A DNA stretch of 64,000 nucleotides from Solimicrobium silvestre (GCF_002976435.1 NZ_PUGF01000002.1:248001-312000), one strand, 5' to 3'; shown: positions 42,994 to 54,721, counted from the stretch's first letter. Notes: generated by a model not told the origin, from the sequence alone. Made by a program: numbers and translations.

Positions 42994-44574
42994 GTGAATA
43001 AAAATACTGTACCCGTATTGAATGACCAGCAAGTGCGTCAGCGGCGCGATCAATTGCTGTTTCAAATCAGCACGGATCAGCGCTTGCCAAGTTTGGGAAT
43101 TGCTATTTCTACGGTGATAAAAATTGCGTCCACAGGAGAAGAATCGGTCAATAAATTAGCCAATTTTATTTTGGCCGATGTAGGGTTAACCAAAGACATC
43201 TTAAATCTGGCCAATTCAGTTTCTTATCGAAAATCTCAGGGAACTTCCGTCACCACCATTTCAAAAGCCATCTTCATTTTGGGCTTTGATGTGGTCAAAA
43301 CCAGCGCGTTAGGTATGCTCATGCTGGAATGTTTTAATGAGCAAGACCAAAGCTTGTATTACGAACTGACGCACTCGTTATGCTCCAGCATTATTGCGCG
43401 GGAATGCGTGAGCCGGAGTATGTACCAGGATGCGGAAGAAGCGAGTATTTCCGCATTATTTAAAAATATGGGGCAGGTATTAATATCAGCGCAAGCTCCT
43501 GATCTTTATCGGGAAATTATGCAGCCGGTGAAAGACGGCACTGACACACTGCATCATTCTGCAGTACAGCATTTAGGGTGTAGCTTGGCGCATTTTGGGA
43601 GCATGGTTCTACAGCAGTGGAATATGCCCGACAGCATTGTGCAAGCAATTGGGGCGTTGCCTTTTGGTGAGATTAAGAAATCCCGGCATAGAAGTGAGTG
43701 GGTAAAGCAAGTGGCGGCGTTTAGCTCAGACGCGGCTGAGGTCGTTATGCGCAATACCCAATTTATGCCTGGGAGTACTAAGGAAATTAATTTTGAAAAT
43801 GAAAAATACACGAAGGAATTAATGCAGCGCTATGGCGCTGCATTGGAATTAGACCCCAAAATATTACCGAGCTGGTTGGATAGGGCGGTAAAAGAAACGG
43901 AACAATTAGTGCTCAAACTGGGAATGCGTACGGTGACAGCTAACGCCTCAACCAAAGGCGGTGCAGCAACGAATACCGAAACAGTGTTGCCAGATGATTT
44001 GCTGATGTCAAGCGCCACAGAAGTTGAAGATAAACCGAATTACCCTAGCGGTAAACCGCATAATGCGCGTGATTTACTCTTGGCTGGTGTGATGGAAATG
44101 ACCCAGACTATTTCGACTGGCAAGTTTCAATTAAATGATTTGGTACTGCAATTGCTAGAAATTTTGCATGGAAGTTTAGGGTTCCAGTTTGTGACAGCAA
44201 GTTTGAAAGACGTTAAAAGTGAACGTTATGTTGCGCGCATTTCGCTAGGTCAGGATTGGCATAATAAACAAAAAAACTTCAATTTTTCAAGTAAGGGCGC
44301 TGGCGATTTATTTCACTTGGCCTTAAAAAATAATGCCGATTTAATGATCGGAGATACCAGTAGTACCAAGATTCATGATCTACGACCAGAGTGGCATTTG
44401 ACTCATTTCCCCGATGTGAAAAGTTTGATGATTTTGCCCTTGATCGTGAATGGCAAAGCCATTGGTTTAATCTACGCCGACCGGAATTGTGTCGCGCCAG
44501 AAGGAGTTCCGCCAGACGAAACTTCCTTGGTTAAAACCATGAAGGGGCAGTTGCTGGCGGCGATGAGTAAGTGA
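42994..44574 (+). CDS. HDOD-GAF signalling protein
   Basis: A 526-residue protein. The HDOD domain covers about residues 25-230 (RLPSLGIAISTVIKIASTGE, then FILADVGLTKDILNLANSVS, and FILGFDVVKTSALGMLM); HDOD is a non-catalytic HD-like domain in signalling and motility proteins. After a linker with poly-alanine/threonine character, the C-terminal part (about residues 355-525) looks like a GAF sensor domain (VLQLLEILHGSLGFQFVTAS, then LIVNGKAIGLIYADRN). The only start in the right place is GTG at 42994, with a weak ribosome site. It follows the REC-TPR gene, and the pair probably works together, although no output domain is visible. Confidence 0.82.
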   Translation: MNKNTVPVLNDQQVRQRRDQLLFQISTDQRLPSLGIAISTVIKIASTGEESVNKLANFILADVGLTKDILNLANSVSYRKSQGTSVTTISKAIFILGFDVVKTSALGMLMLECFNEQDQSLYYELTHSLCSSIIARECVSRSMYQDAEEASISALFKNMGQVLISAQAPDLYREIMQPVKDGTDTLHHSAVQHLGCSLAHFGSMVLQQWNMPDSIVQAIGALPFGEIKKSRHRSEWVKQVAAFSSDAAEVVMRNTQFMPGSTKEINFENEKYTKELMQRYGAALELDPKILPSWLDRAVKETEQLVLKLGMRTVTANASTKGGAATNTETVLPDDLLMSSATEVEDKPNYPSGKPHNARDLLLAGVMEMTQTISTGKFQLNDLVLQLLEILHGSLGFQFVTASLKDVKSERYVARISLGQDWHNKQKNFNFSSKGAGDLFHLALKNNADLMIGDTSSTKIHDLRPEWHLTHFPDVKSLMILPLIVNGKAIGLIYADRNCVAPEGVPPDETSLVKTMKGQLLAAMSK

Positions 44575-44577
44575 GCA

Positions 44578-44904
44578 TTACTTTAGCAGTGCTTGTATGC
44601 TTTCGGGACTTCTTCCTATCACAGCGCGACCTTGGTAGCTGATGATTGGACGTTGTAGTAACTCCGGTTGGGCTAATAAAATTGCACACTGCTGTTCAGG
44701 TTCCAGTGCCCCATATTCCCGCACCATATCGCGGCTTTGTTCGCCTAATTGCTTTTGCAGAGCGCGCAACTCATCTAAATTTAACAGCGTTTTTAAATAT
44801 TCGATCACGCTCAGTGCGAGCTGGTTTTGTTCTGCAAATTGTTGCGTTAGTTCCAATGCGGCGCGTGATTTAGAGCAGCGTGGATTGTGATAAATAGTGA
44901 TCAT
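44578..44904 (-). CDS. ArsC-family thioredoxin-fold protein
   Basis: A 108-residue ArsC-family protein. The N-terminus YHNPRCSKSRAALEL has the catalytic cysteine motif (CSKSR), and the C-terminus GRAVIGRSPESIQALL is the usual final segment. In characterised members this cysteine reduces arsenate with glutathione and glutaredoxin. Many chromosomal copies lack arsenic context, and here no arsR, arsB or acr3 is nearby, so arsenate reduction is plausible but not certain. Its ATG overlaps the stop of the sterol-desaturase-like gene by four bases (ATGA), indicating coupled translation. Confidence 0.83.
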   Translation of the reverse strand: MITIYHNPRCSKSRAALELTQQFAEQNQLALSVIEYLKTLLNLDELRALQKQLGEQSRDMVREYGALEPEQQCAILLAQPELLQRPIISYQGRAVIGRSPESIQALLK

Positions 44905-46154
44905 GATTTTTGCTGTAAGTTTGAATTCAGATTAGCGCCTTTAAAAAGAACAACCAAACTGAGCAGTGAGCTCATGGTGACAAATAAAACGGCGCCTTGT
45001 CCCAGTGCTGGTAAAGCAAACTCACCAAACCAGTTGCCAGTGAACAGCACAAAGCCCGCCGTTAAAATAAGTCGAATTGATTCTAGCCAAAGGTAATTAG
45101 AGCGTCTCTCGGTTAAGCCGCCAAGTATCAACAAACCAGCGCCTAACCAAAATCCGTACAGCGCGCAATTGGCAAATGAGATAGTACGGTCAACCGCTAA
45201 AAAATGGGTTGTGATGGAAAGTATCAATAAAAATTGAGCGCCGCAATAGCATTTCCAACTGGTAGGTAATACCGGTTCAAAATTAGGGCGATGCAGTATA
45301 AACGGCGCATGTGGAAATTGTTGCGCAACATCGGTCGGCTGCCAGCCTGGGTGCTTAAACCAGATACGGATTTTGTCGGTCCAATTTGAAGCGCGTTTGG
45401 CGTCACGGATAATCGCTTGATATACCTCAATATTGGCTTTGACCGGATTCCAGCTGCGCAGTGGGCTGCGCGTGCCATACACGACTTTATGCTCGTCCAT
45501 TTCTTCAATGAAGGTGCCGAATAATCTATCCCATAAAATTAAAATCCCGCCATAATTTTTATCGAGATAAATATCGTTAGTTGCATGATGAACGCGGTGG
45601 TTGGATGGCGAAACAAATACGCGGTCAAACCAGCCAAGTTTGCCGATCAGTTCGGTATGCACCCAAAATTGATAGAGTAAATCAATCAAGCTAATGGCGA
45701 TAAACATTTCAATTGGCACGCCTAATATCGCCAATGGCAAATAGAATATCCACGCAAGGAGTGGGCCAGAACTAGTTTGACGTAAGGCGGTAGTTAAGTT
45801 GTAACGTTCGCTTTGATGATGTACGACGTGTGCTGCCCACAGTACCGCGATTTCATGGCCAGAGCGATGCAGCCAGTAATATAAAAAATCATATACCAAC
45901 AAGCCGGCAACCCACACCCACCACGCATTCGGTAATTTAAACAGCGCAAAATTGTGCGCAACCCAAGCGTAAATGCCGATTAAAAACAGTTTTAAAAATG
46001 CTGAAGTGATTTGGCTCAGCATGCCCAAACTCATGCTGTTGATGGTGTCGCTGAAATGGAAATTAGATTTCCCACGTCGAAATGCGATGAACATTTCGAT
46101 GATAATCAGGAGGATAAAAATCGGTGAAGCAATGGTGATGACTTGCTCTTGCAT
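44901..46154 (-). CDS. Sterol desaturase/fatty acid hydroxylase family protein
   Basis: A 417-residue membrane protein with the diiron histidine boxes of the fatty-acid-hydroxylase superfamily: LHRSGHEIAVLWAAH near residue 95, VVHHQSERYNLTTALRQTS near residue 110, and NHRVHHATND near residue 187. About eight membrane segments surround them. The last 130 residues add further helices not in the core fold. The enzyme probably hydroxylates or desaturates a lipid in the inner membrane; the substrate is unknown. It overlaps the ArsC-like gene and is separated from hemB by a 108-bp palindromic repeat. Confidence 0.85.
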   Translation of the reverse strand: MQEQVITIASPIFILLIIIEMFIAFRRGKSNFHFSDTINSMSLGMLSQITSAFLKLFLIGIYAWVAHNFALFKLPNAWWVWVAGLLVYDFLYYWLHRSGHEIAVLWAAHVVHHQSERYNLTTALRQTSSGPLLAWIFYLPLAILGVPIEMFIAISLIDLLYQFWVHTELIGKLGWFDRVFVSPSNHRVHHATNDIYLDKNYGGILILWDRLFGTFIEEMDEHKVVYGTRSPLRSWNPVKANIEVYQAIIRDAKRASNWTDKIRIWFKHPGWQPTDVAQQFPHAPFILHRPNFEPVLPTSWKCYCGAQFLLILSITTHFLAVDRTISFANCALYGFWLGAGLLILGGLTERRSNYLWLESIRLILTAGFVLFTGNWFGEFALPALGQGAVLFVTMSSLLSLVVLFKGANLNSNLQQKS

Positions 46155-46255
46155 AAATTTCCTAAGGACAGAAGATTACCGGCACCTGTCACAGCGTATT
46201 GCGCAGGCGCTCTTTGTAATTTTTAACGAAACGCCAAGTGGTAATGAGTTACTGA

Positions 46256-48218
<1,963 letters not shown>

Positions 48219-48413
48219 AAATTGAACCGAAAAATGCTACAAAAAGGGCTAAAGCCTAAGAAAGCTATTGTACAATAACGGGCTATTGAATGTGGATCCA
48301 TGGTACTAGGTATTTAGTTAGCTCAAGCAATTGGCCCGAATTAAGCAGTTGCGAGCCGAAACATTGGCATAATAATAAATTTCGCTTTTAACTTTCGTCT
48401 TCAAGGTGCGTGA

Positions 48414-49067
48414 ATGAACCAAAAATCTTTTCTGAATTCAATACTCATTGCAATGTTGGCATTTTCTACGCTGGCATACGCTGCTGAAGAAAAGACCTTA
48501 GTTAAGGCTGATCCCGTAAAAGGTGAGGCGCTCTATACCAATGGCGACGCAACGCGCAACATTATCGCTTGTGTGTCTTGTCACGGTGCGGCAGGTAATT
48601 CAACCATTTCACAAAATCCTAAATTAGCTGGTCAGCATGCTGCTTATTTAGCGAAACAACTCGGCAACTTTACGGAACCTTCCCGCAATAACGCGGTGAT
48701 GACGATGACAGCTAAAGCGTTGAGCCCTGAAGATATTAAAAATGTAACCGCCTACTTAAGCACGCAAGTGACTAAATCAGGCGCGGCTAAAAATAGTGAT
48801 TTAGTCGAAAAGGGCAAAAAAATCTACCGCTCAGGTATTGCCTCAATTAATGTTCCAGCTTGTGCTGGTTGTCACGGTCCAAATGGTTCCGGCATCCCAG
48901 CCTTGTTCCCACGCTTAGCGGCACAGCATCAAGATTACACCGTGGCGCAGTTAACCAATTTCCGTTCTGGTGCGCGTACGAATAGCCCGGAAATGATCGC
49001 GATTTCTCATCGTATGTCAGATGAAGAAATTAAAGCAGTGGCTGATTATGTAGCTGGTTTGAAATAA
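48414..49067 (+). CDS. Diheme cytochrome c4
   Basis: A 217-residue periplasmic cytochrome. A signal peptide (SILIAMLAFSTLAYAAEEK) is followed by two heme c domains. CVSCHGAAGNSTISQNPKLA near residue 58 and CAGCHGPNGSGIPALFPRLA near residue 155 each bind a heme through CxxCH. Methionines in the region of TMTAKAL and RMSDEE are the likely sixth ligands. Cytochrome c4 carries electrons to terminal oxidases. Its position just upstream of the resB-ccsB cytochrome maturation genes is typical for betaproteobacteria. Confidence 0.93.
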   Translation: MNQKSFLNSILIAMLAFSTLAYAAEEKTLVKADPVKGEALYTNGDATRNIIACVSCHGAAGNSTISQNPKLAGQHAAYLAKQLGNFTEPSRNNAVMTMTAKALSPEDIKNVTAYLSTQVTKSGAAKNSDLVEKGKKIYRSGIASINVPACAGCHGPNGSGIPALFPRLAAQHQDYTVAQLTNFRSGARTNSPEMIAISHRMSDEEIKAVADYVAGLK

Positions 49068-49146
49068 TTGCAGTGATTGCTTCTCAGCTATAAGCGGTAC
49101 ACTAAAAGGGTGGCGAATAGCTGCCCTTTTGTTTTTTTAAGACACT

Positions 49147-51294
49147 ATGACAACTGAAACACCTGCCAATACTTCTTCAATGACTGAACCTCCAAGTGAG
49201 CAGAATCAGTCGCGTAGCAAAGTTAATCAGTTTGCCGAATTTGTTGAGCTGATTTCATCAATGCGTTTTGCGATCAGCTTATTAAGCCTGATCGCCATTA
49301 CCTCCATTATCGGTACGGTGCTCAAGCAAAATGAACCGATGCCAAATTACGTGAATCAGTTTGGCCCTTTCTGGTTTGAGGTGTTTCGCCATTTGAGCTT
49401 GTACTCGCTATATAGCAGTTGGTGGTTTTTGCTGATTATGACATTCTTGGTGCTTTCCACTAGTTTGTGTCTGATCCGCAATACGCCAAAAATGTTGAAA
49501 GACATGCGTAGCTGGCGTGACAATGTACGTGAGCAATCGCTCACTAATTTTGCACACAAAATAGCCTGGAATAGTGCCTTGCCACGCCCTGCATTGGTTG
49601 CACAAGTGGTTAAGCAATTAGCGCAGCGCGGCTACAAAATTAAATTGGTCGAAAAAGATAACGCTACGCTGATCACCGCTAAACAAGGTGCAGCGAATAA
49701 ATTAGGCTATATCTTTGCGCATAGCGCGATTGTGATTATTCTTATTGGTGGCTTGTTAGATTCCGATTTATCTATCCGCTTTGAACAATGGTTTATGGGT
49801 AAAGTGCCCTTTGACGGTAACGGGTTGATTAGTCAGATCGACGGTAAACATCGACTCAGTTTGAATAACCCGACCTTTCGCGGTAACACCATGATACCGG
49901 AAGGGAAAACCAGCGACGCCGCCATTATTCCGCAAGCGAATGGCGTGTTTATTCAAGATTTACCATTTTCAATTTACCTCAAAAAATTCATTATTGAATT
50001 TTATTCAACCGGTATGCCTAAGTTGTTTGCCAGTGAAGTTGAGGTGCAAGATCATGCTACCGGCAAGACTTTTCCCGCCACCATTAAGGTCAATGAGCCG
50101 CTGATTTATAAAGGCATCGCGGTTTATCAATCCAGCTTTGAAGATGGTGGTAGTAAGCTACGACTCGCAGCTTACCCAATGGCAGGCAATCATGCCGAGT
50201 CGTTTGAGGTAAAGGGCGAAGTAGGCGGAACGACGCCATTAGCTACCGACGATCAATACACAATTGAATGGTCTGGTTTCCGTCCGTTTAACGTGGAAAA
50301 TATGGCGGCGAATGGGCAAGATTTGCGTGCGGTTGATACTAAGAAAAGTTTTAATCAACAACTTGCCACTAGCCTCGATCAACATTCAGGCTCGGCCGCA
50401 AAAGGTATTAATACCAAAGACCTTAAAAATGTGGGCGCCTCAGTACAATATAAATTACGCGATAAAAACGGTCAGGCACGCGAGTTTAATAATTATATGC
50501 AGTCGGTAAAAATGGATGATTCCTGGGTATTTTTGGCAGGTGTGCGTGAGTCGCCTTCAGAGCCATTCCGCTATTTACGTATTCCAGCTGACGACGATGA
50601 TACTGTTCAGGACTGGATGCGTTTGCGTGCTGCATTATTGAACCCTGCACTACGCACCAAAGCAGCGGCAGAATACGCTAATCACGCTTTACCGAATGAT
50701 GCTGCCGGTATGAAATTACGTGCGCAGTTACAAAGCTCTGCTGAAAAAAGTTTAGCCATTTTCGCTGGCGACGGTAAAGTTGCCGGATTTATGGCAGTGT
50801 CACAATTTTTAGAAAAAATTCCGGCTGAAGAGCAAGAAAAAGCGGCAAACGTTTTCATGAAAATTTTAAACGGAAGTTTGTGGGATTTATGGCAAGTGGC
50901 GAGGCAACAAGACGGCTTGCCAGTGGTAGATATCAATGAAAAACACGCCCACTTTTTACAGTTAGCCAGTAACGCGTTATCCGATGCATTTTTTTATAAC
51001 GCACCAGTTTATTTGCAGTTAAAGTCGTATGATGAAGTGAAGGCCAGTGTGCTGCAAGTGACACGTTCACCGGGTAAAAATATTGTGTATTTAGGGTGTG
51101 TATTATTGGTACTAGGAATATTTTCGATGTTTTACATACGCGAACGGCGTGTTTGGGTTTGGATTAAAGACCAGCAGGAGGGTTCGGAACAAAGTGCGCA
51201 CGCACTGTTAGCAATGAGCTCGCAGCGTAAAACGATGGACTTTGAAAAAGAATTCGTTCAATTGAAAACAGAATTACTCAATTCTTCTCATTAA
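49147..51294 (+). CDS. resB: Cytochrome c biogenesis protein ResB
   Basis: A 715-residue ResB/CcsB-type protein of the system II cytochrome c maturation pathway. Three membrane helices occupy the first 220 residues (e.g. MRFAISLLSLIAITSIIGTV), a large periplasmic domain follows, and a last helix comes near residue 640 (NIVYLGCVLLVLGIFSMFYI). With CcsA it handles heme delivery and reduction to apocytochromes. It is followed 14 bp later by the CcsA-type gene. Its 5' leader has no strong ribosome site. The soluble domain is longer than in Gram-positive ResB, as usual in this group. Confidence 0.92.
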   Translation: MTTETPANTSSMTEPPSEQNQSRSKVNQFAEFVELISSMRFAISLLSLIAITSIIGTVLKQNEPMPNYVNQFGPFWFEVFRHLSLYSLYSSWWFLLIMTFLVLSTSLCLIRNTPKMLKDMRSWRDNVREQSLTNFAHKIAWNSALPRPALVAQVVKQLAQRGYKIKLVEKDNATLITAKQGAANKLGYIFAHSAIVIILIGGLLDSDLSIRFEQWFMGKVPFDGNGLISQIDGKHRLSLNNPTFRGNTMIPEGKTSDAAIIPQANGVFIQDLPFSIYLKKFIIEFYSTGMPKLFASEVEVQDHATGKTFPATIKVNEPLIYKGIAVYQSSFEDGGSKLRLAAYPMAGNHAESFEVKGEVGGTTPLATDDQYTIEWSGFRPFNVENMAANGQDLRAVDTKKSFNQQLATSLDQHSGSAAKGINTKDLKNVGASVQYKLRDKNGQAREFNNYMQSVKMDDSWVFLAGVRESPSEPFRYLRIPADDDDTVQDWMRLRAALLNPALRTKAAAEYANHALPNDAAGMKLRAQLQSSAEKSLAIFAGDGKVAGFMAVSQFLEKIPAEEQEKAANVFMKILNGSLWDLWQVARQQDGLPVVDINEKHAHFLQLASNALSDAFFYNAPVYLQLKSYDEVKASVLQVTRSPGKNIVYLGCVLLVLGIFSMFYIRERRVWVWIKDQQEGSEQSAHALLAMSSQRKTMDFEKEFVQLKTELLNSSH

Positions 51295-51311
51295 AAGTAA
51301 CGGAGAAAATG

Positions 51312-52457
51312 ATGGAAATGACCCAAAACTACCAGCCCTACCAAGGTTTTTTTAAGCGCTTAACTGTGCTGGACTGGTTGTACGCAGTCGCTTTATTAAC
51401 CGCGTCCGGCGTGGCTTTATTGAGATTTAGCCATCACATGGATTACTACGAACAAATCGTACTGGTATTGGCTGCACCGACTTTTGCCTTGTTAGGCTGG
51501 AACTGGAAATCGGTGCGCTGGTTAATTGCGGTGCTGGCGCTACTAAGCTGGTGTGCGATTAGCCAATATGGCGGTTCGCTGGAGCTCGCCAACAGTAAAT
51601 TTTTATTGAAGTATTTGCTGTCTTCGCAATCGGCCATTTTATGGATGAGTTTTTTATTTTTCTTGTCCACGATTTTTTATTGGGGCGGTTTAATCGCGCG
51701 TTCCGCACTGGGTTATTCTATCGGATCCATGTTGTGCTGGAGCTCCGTTATTATGGGCTTTACCGGCATGATGGTGCGCTGGTATGAGTCGTATTTACTG
51801 GGCGCCGATATTGGCCATATTCCGGTTTCAAATTTATATGAAGTGTTCATTTTATTTGCAATGATCACGGCGCTGTTTTATTTGTATTACGAACATCAGT
51901 ATAAAACCCGTCAATTGGGGCCGTTTGTGATGTTGGTTATTTCTGCAGCAGTTGGGTTTTTGTTGTGGTACACCGTTAAGCGTGACGCTGCTGAAATTCA
52001 ACCGTTAGTGCCGGCGTTGCAAAGCTGGTGGATGAAAATTCATGTGCCGGCTAACTTTATTGGTTACGGTACGTTTTCACTGGCAGCGATGGTTGGTGTG
52101 GCATATTTAGTTAAATCCAAAGGTTGGTTGGTAGACCGTTTGCCTGCCTTGGAAGTGTTGGATGATGTGATGTATAAAGCGATTACCGTTGGGTTTGCTT
52201 TCTTCACTATTGCTACTATTTTAGGTGCGTTGTGGGCGGCGGATGCTTGGGGTGGATATTGGTCTTGGGATCCGAAAGAGACTTGGGCGTTGATTGTTTG
52301 GTTGAATTATGCGGCTTGGTTGCACATGAGGTTGATGAAGGGCTTACGTGGGCAAGTGGCGGCTTGGTGGGCGGTTATTGGGTTGTTGGTGACTACCTTT
52401 GCGTTTTTGGGTGTGAATATGTTTTTGTCTGGGTTGCATTCTTATGGGACGTTGTAG
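51312..52457 (+). CDS. ccsB: Cytochrome c biogenesis protein CcsB/CcsA (heme handling)
   Basis: A 381-residue protein with eight or more membrane helices. The WWD-type heme-handling motif reads LWAADAWGGYWSWDPKETWA, then LIVWLNYAAWLHMRLMKGLR near residue 310, and conserved histidines flank it. With ResB it exports and attaches heme to c-type cytochromes. Of two adjacent ATG codons I chose the second, because CGGAG at 51301-51305 fits it better. A strong terminator follows at 52481-52509. The gene is often annotated ccsA in other lineages; the name ccsB is commonly used in proteobacteria. Confidence 0.93.
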   Translation: MEMTQNYQPYQGFFKRLTVLDWLYAVALLTASGVALLRFSHHMDYYEQIVLVLAAPTFALLGWNWKSVRWLIAVLALLSWCAISQYGGSLELANSKFLLKYLLSSQSAILWMSFLFFLSTIFYWGGLIARSALGYSIGSMLCWSSVIMGFTGMMVRWYESYLLGADIGHIPVSNLYEVFILFAMITALFYLYYEHQYKTRQLGPFVMLVISAAVGFLLWYTVKRDAAEIQPLVPALQSWWMKIHVPANFIGYGTFSLAAMVGVAYLVKSKGWLVDRLPALEVLDDVMYKAITVGFAFFTIATILGALWAADAWGGYWSWDPKETWALIVWLNYAAWLHMRLMKGLRGQVAAWWAVIGLLVTTFAFLGVNMFLSGLHSYGTL

Positions 52458-52480
52458 ATAAGTCGCCGGATTGTTGGATT

Positions 52481-52509
52481 AAAAAATCGCCTTGTTGGCG
52501 ATTTTTTTT
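52481..52509 (+). terminator. Intrinsic terminator after ccsB
   Basis: AAAAAATCGCC (52481-52491) pairs with GGCGATTTTTTTT (52497-52509) around five bases, directly followed by the T-run. It sits 24 bp past the ccsB stop, and the sequence would also work in the other direction because of the A-run. Confidence 0.85.
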
Positions 52510-52550
52510 GCTTAATATTTGTTGCTAGCGCAGCCTATTTTAGGCTTGGA

Positions 52551-52797
52551 GCCGGTGGTAGACCGGTAGCTACTCACTTTTTTTGTCTCGCCAAAAAAGA
52601 GTAAGCAAAAAAAGGCGACCACGCTGTTTCGGAAACCCCGATTATTTTACGGATAAATGGGAAAAGTTCGAAACTCGCTACGCTCAAACAGCGAACCTTT
52701 CTGATCCATTTATCCGTAAAATAACCGGCCGAACCAGAAGTGGAGGTAGGTCAAAATCAACTTCAACTTCAACTTCAAAAGCAGCATCAACAAGCTT
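52551..52797 (+). repeat. Long dispersed repeat LR, copy 1
   Basis: About 245 bp beginning GCCGGTGGTAGACCGG and ending in CTTCAA hexamer repeats. It contains TTTTTTTGTCTCGCC, a region GCGACCACGCTGTTTCGG, and a 17-base inverted repeat (52644-52660 and 52706-52722; TTTTACGGATAAATGG arms). The plus strand has a short frame (MSRQKRVSKKRRPRCFGNP) that exists only because of the repeat. A second copy in the same orientation lies at 57873-58214, with about 98 bp more. No gene function is supported. Confidence 0.65.
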
Positions 52798-52830
52798 TAA
52801 TTAGCGTGGTTGACACATTCGTTGACCAAA

Positions 52831-52856
52831 AAAAATCGCCTTGCTAGGCGATTTTT
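52831..52856. terminator. Intrinsic terminator after the POT transporter gene
   Basis: AAAAATCGCC (52831-52840) pairs with GGCGATTTTT (52847-52856) around six bases. On the minus strand it is followed by TTTTTTTT. It lies 16 bp beyond the stop of the minus-strand transporter gene. Confidence 0.75.
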
Positions 52857-52871
52857 GGGAGATTTAACTAA

Positions 52872-54341
52872 TTAAGCAACCTCAGGCGCTTCCTTATCCT
52901 TGATCAGCTTACGCAGGAATGGTATCAACACTACCAGCACCACGCCAACGGCAACCGTGCCCCAGCCTAATTGGGAGAACAGGTGCGAATAGTCTGCATT
53001 GGTTGTCAGGGGTGTGCCTGCCGATGGCTCTGGGATCATGCCGGAGAAATCGCCTGCAAACAGCGACGCTACGCCGGTGATGAGCATCCAGCTTCCCATC
53101 ATGATGCCTTGGTATTGGCGCGGTGCCATACGGCCGATCATGGCGTAGCCAACAGGGGAAATTAACAGTTCGCCTATGCTTTGTAATACATAGCTTAAGA
53201 ACAGCCAGAAGAAGGGGACCATGCCTTTATCGTCGGCGAACAAGATGCCTAATGGCAAAGCCAGGAATCCCAAGCCCATTAAAATTAATGACGTAGAAAA
53301 CTGTTTTGGTACGTCTATATTCCAGCCTTTGGCGCGCAGTCGTACAAATAATGCAGACATTAACGGGCCGCCAAACACGATAGTGACGGTATTGATATTT
53401 TGTATCCATTGCGGTGCAACGATGTGTCCCCAAACAACTAAATCCACATTGTTGACGGCAAATAATTGCAAGCCATTCGGCGCCATTTGATATAGAGACC
53501 AAAATACCAGGGAGCTCAGCGTGAGTATTAAATACGCCCACATATTATTTTTTTCACGCTTATCTTTATGAATGATGGTGAGGTAAAGCAAGGTGATTGC
53601 AACCAATAAGCAGATCGTTTTGACTAAATTCTCAGTCCATTCAGATTGCAATAAATACCAAACAACAGGTACTAAGCCAAGCAAGATCGCTATGCCAGCT
53701 ATAAAACGTTTTTTATATTCTGTCGGTGTGGCATTGAGTAAAGGTGTGTTTAGGTCGACTAATGATTTCCAGTTGAAACTGGCGAGCACAATGGCCATGA
53801 AATTGCCTAAGGTGGCAAAGATAAACAAGCTGGCATAGGACTCGGTGAGTTGGTAATAACCAGCTACGGTAAAGCCGACAAAAAAACCAACGTTCATGCC
53901 AGCGTAGTTCCATAAAAACGCTCCTTCGCGGCGAATATCTTCCGGTTTAAAACGTTGCGTCAACATCATGTTGATGCAGGTAACATTGAGGCCACTACCG
54001 GTTAAAAAGAGCGCTAGTCCCCAGTAAAAAAGTTCGGTAGAACCTCCGGCGATACAAGCGCATCCGATGACTTGTAACACCATGCCGCCAACAAATAAAT
54101 TGCGGTTGCTTAAAAAACGTCCACCCAAATAGCCGCCGAATAAATGCAGACCATAGTTAAAAGCACCAAATATACCCATGGCGGCGGCAGCCTTGGCAGT
54201 CGAAAAATGTAAATGCTTGCTGGCATAGAGCACTAATGACGAATAAAGTACGGCGAAGCCTAAGGTAGAGAACATTTGGATAAAAAATAGCGCGCCAGCT
54301 CCTTGTGGGATGTTGGATAGTTTGCTTTTTAACGATGACAC
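52872..54341 (-). CDS. POT-family proton-coupled peptide transporter
   Basis: A 489-residue major-facilitator protein with 12-14 membrane helices, of the POT/PTR peptide transporter type. Features are the opening NIPQGAGALFFIQMFSTLGF, the GGYLGGRFLSNRN loop, and the ISPVGYAMIGRMAPRQYQGI segment near residue 395. It imports di- and tripeptides with protons. I chose GTG at 54341 as start, because AGGAGA lies seven bases upstream; an in-frame ATG at 54389 would add 16 residues and lacks such a site. The gene is alone, with a terminator at 52831-52856. Confidence 0.85.
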   Translation of the reverse strand: MSSLKSKLSNIPQGAGALFFIQMFSTLGFAVLYSSLVLYASKHLHFSTAKAAAAMGIFGAFNYGLHLFGGYLGGRFLSNRNLFVGGMVLQVIGCACIAGGSTELFYWGLALFLTGSGLNVTCINMMLTQRFKPEDIRREGAFLWNYAGMNVGFFVGFTVAGYYQLTESYASLFIFATLGNFMAIVLASFNWKSLVDLNTPLLNATPTEYKKRFIAGIAILLGLVPVVWYLLQSEWTENLVKTICLLVAITLLYLTIIHKDKREKNNMWAYLILTLSSLVFWSLYQMAPNGLQLFAVNNVDLVVWGHIVAPQWIQNINTVTIVFGGPLMSALFVRLRAKGWNIDVPKQFSTSLILMGLGFLALPLGILFADDKGMVPFFWLFLSYVLQSIGELLISPVGYAMIGRMAPRQYQGIMMGSWMLITGVASLFAGDFSGMIPEPSAGTPLTTNADYSHLFSQLGWGTVAVGVVLVVLIPFLRKLIKDKEAPEVA

Positions 54342-54721
54342 TGGGGGTCTCCTGAGGATTTTAAATAGTCCAACTTTTATGTGCGGCAATTATCCTTAAA
54401 AAAGCATTTACCCGCTATCTATTCGTAAAACAATTTTAGTTAAGTATTTACTATACCCTAGTATCTTAATTAATAATTAACGTTTAAGGCAGTAAGCATA
54501 TTGGGAATAAAATATACTATCAATTTTTTCATATTTTATGTTTCTAATAGCCATTGGATGCGTTAGATATTTTATAAAATATGGGGGAGTATATTAAAAG
54601 CAGTAAATCCCGTACTTTTAGACTCTTATTTTAAAAAATCACAATTATTTTCATCCTCGCTGTAAGCTTTCTACTGTGTATCCCGACCAAGCTCTATACC
54701 AAGAATCTATCTGGAGTTGCC
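54342..54721. other. AT-rich divergent intergenic region
   Basis: This 380-bp gap between the divergent POT and msrP genes is strongly AT rich and has no reading frame I can support. It must contain both promoters. One of the 44-bp inverted repeats lies in it. No known operator is recognised. Confidence 0.5.
54551..54594. repeat. 44-bp repeat, left copy of an inverted pair
   Basis: The segment CCATTGGATGCGTTAGATAT…ATGGGGGAGTATAT has an inverted copy at 57668-57710 with few mismatches. The two copies bracket msrP, msrQ, the acyltransferase gene, lptM and cyaY (3.1 kb). No coding potential. They could be remnants of a mobile element or substrates for inversion. Confidence 0.55.

Noticed and set aside
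44887-45096. Plus-strand frame inside the sterol-desaturase-like gene
   Set aside because: Shadow of the minus-strand gene, without a ribosome site or motif.
52757-52790. Short tandem CTTCAA units, also near 58176-58200, as a possible CRISPR or microsatellite gene
   Set aside because: Hexamer repeats without spacers, at the end of the LR repeat; not a CRISPR array.
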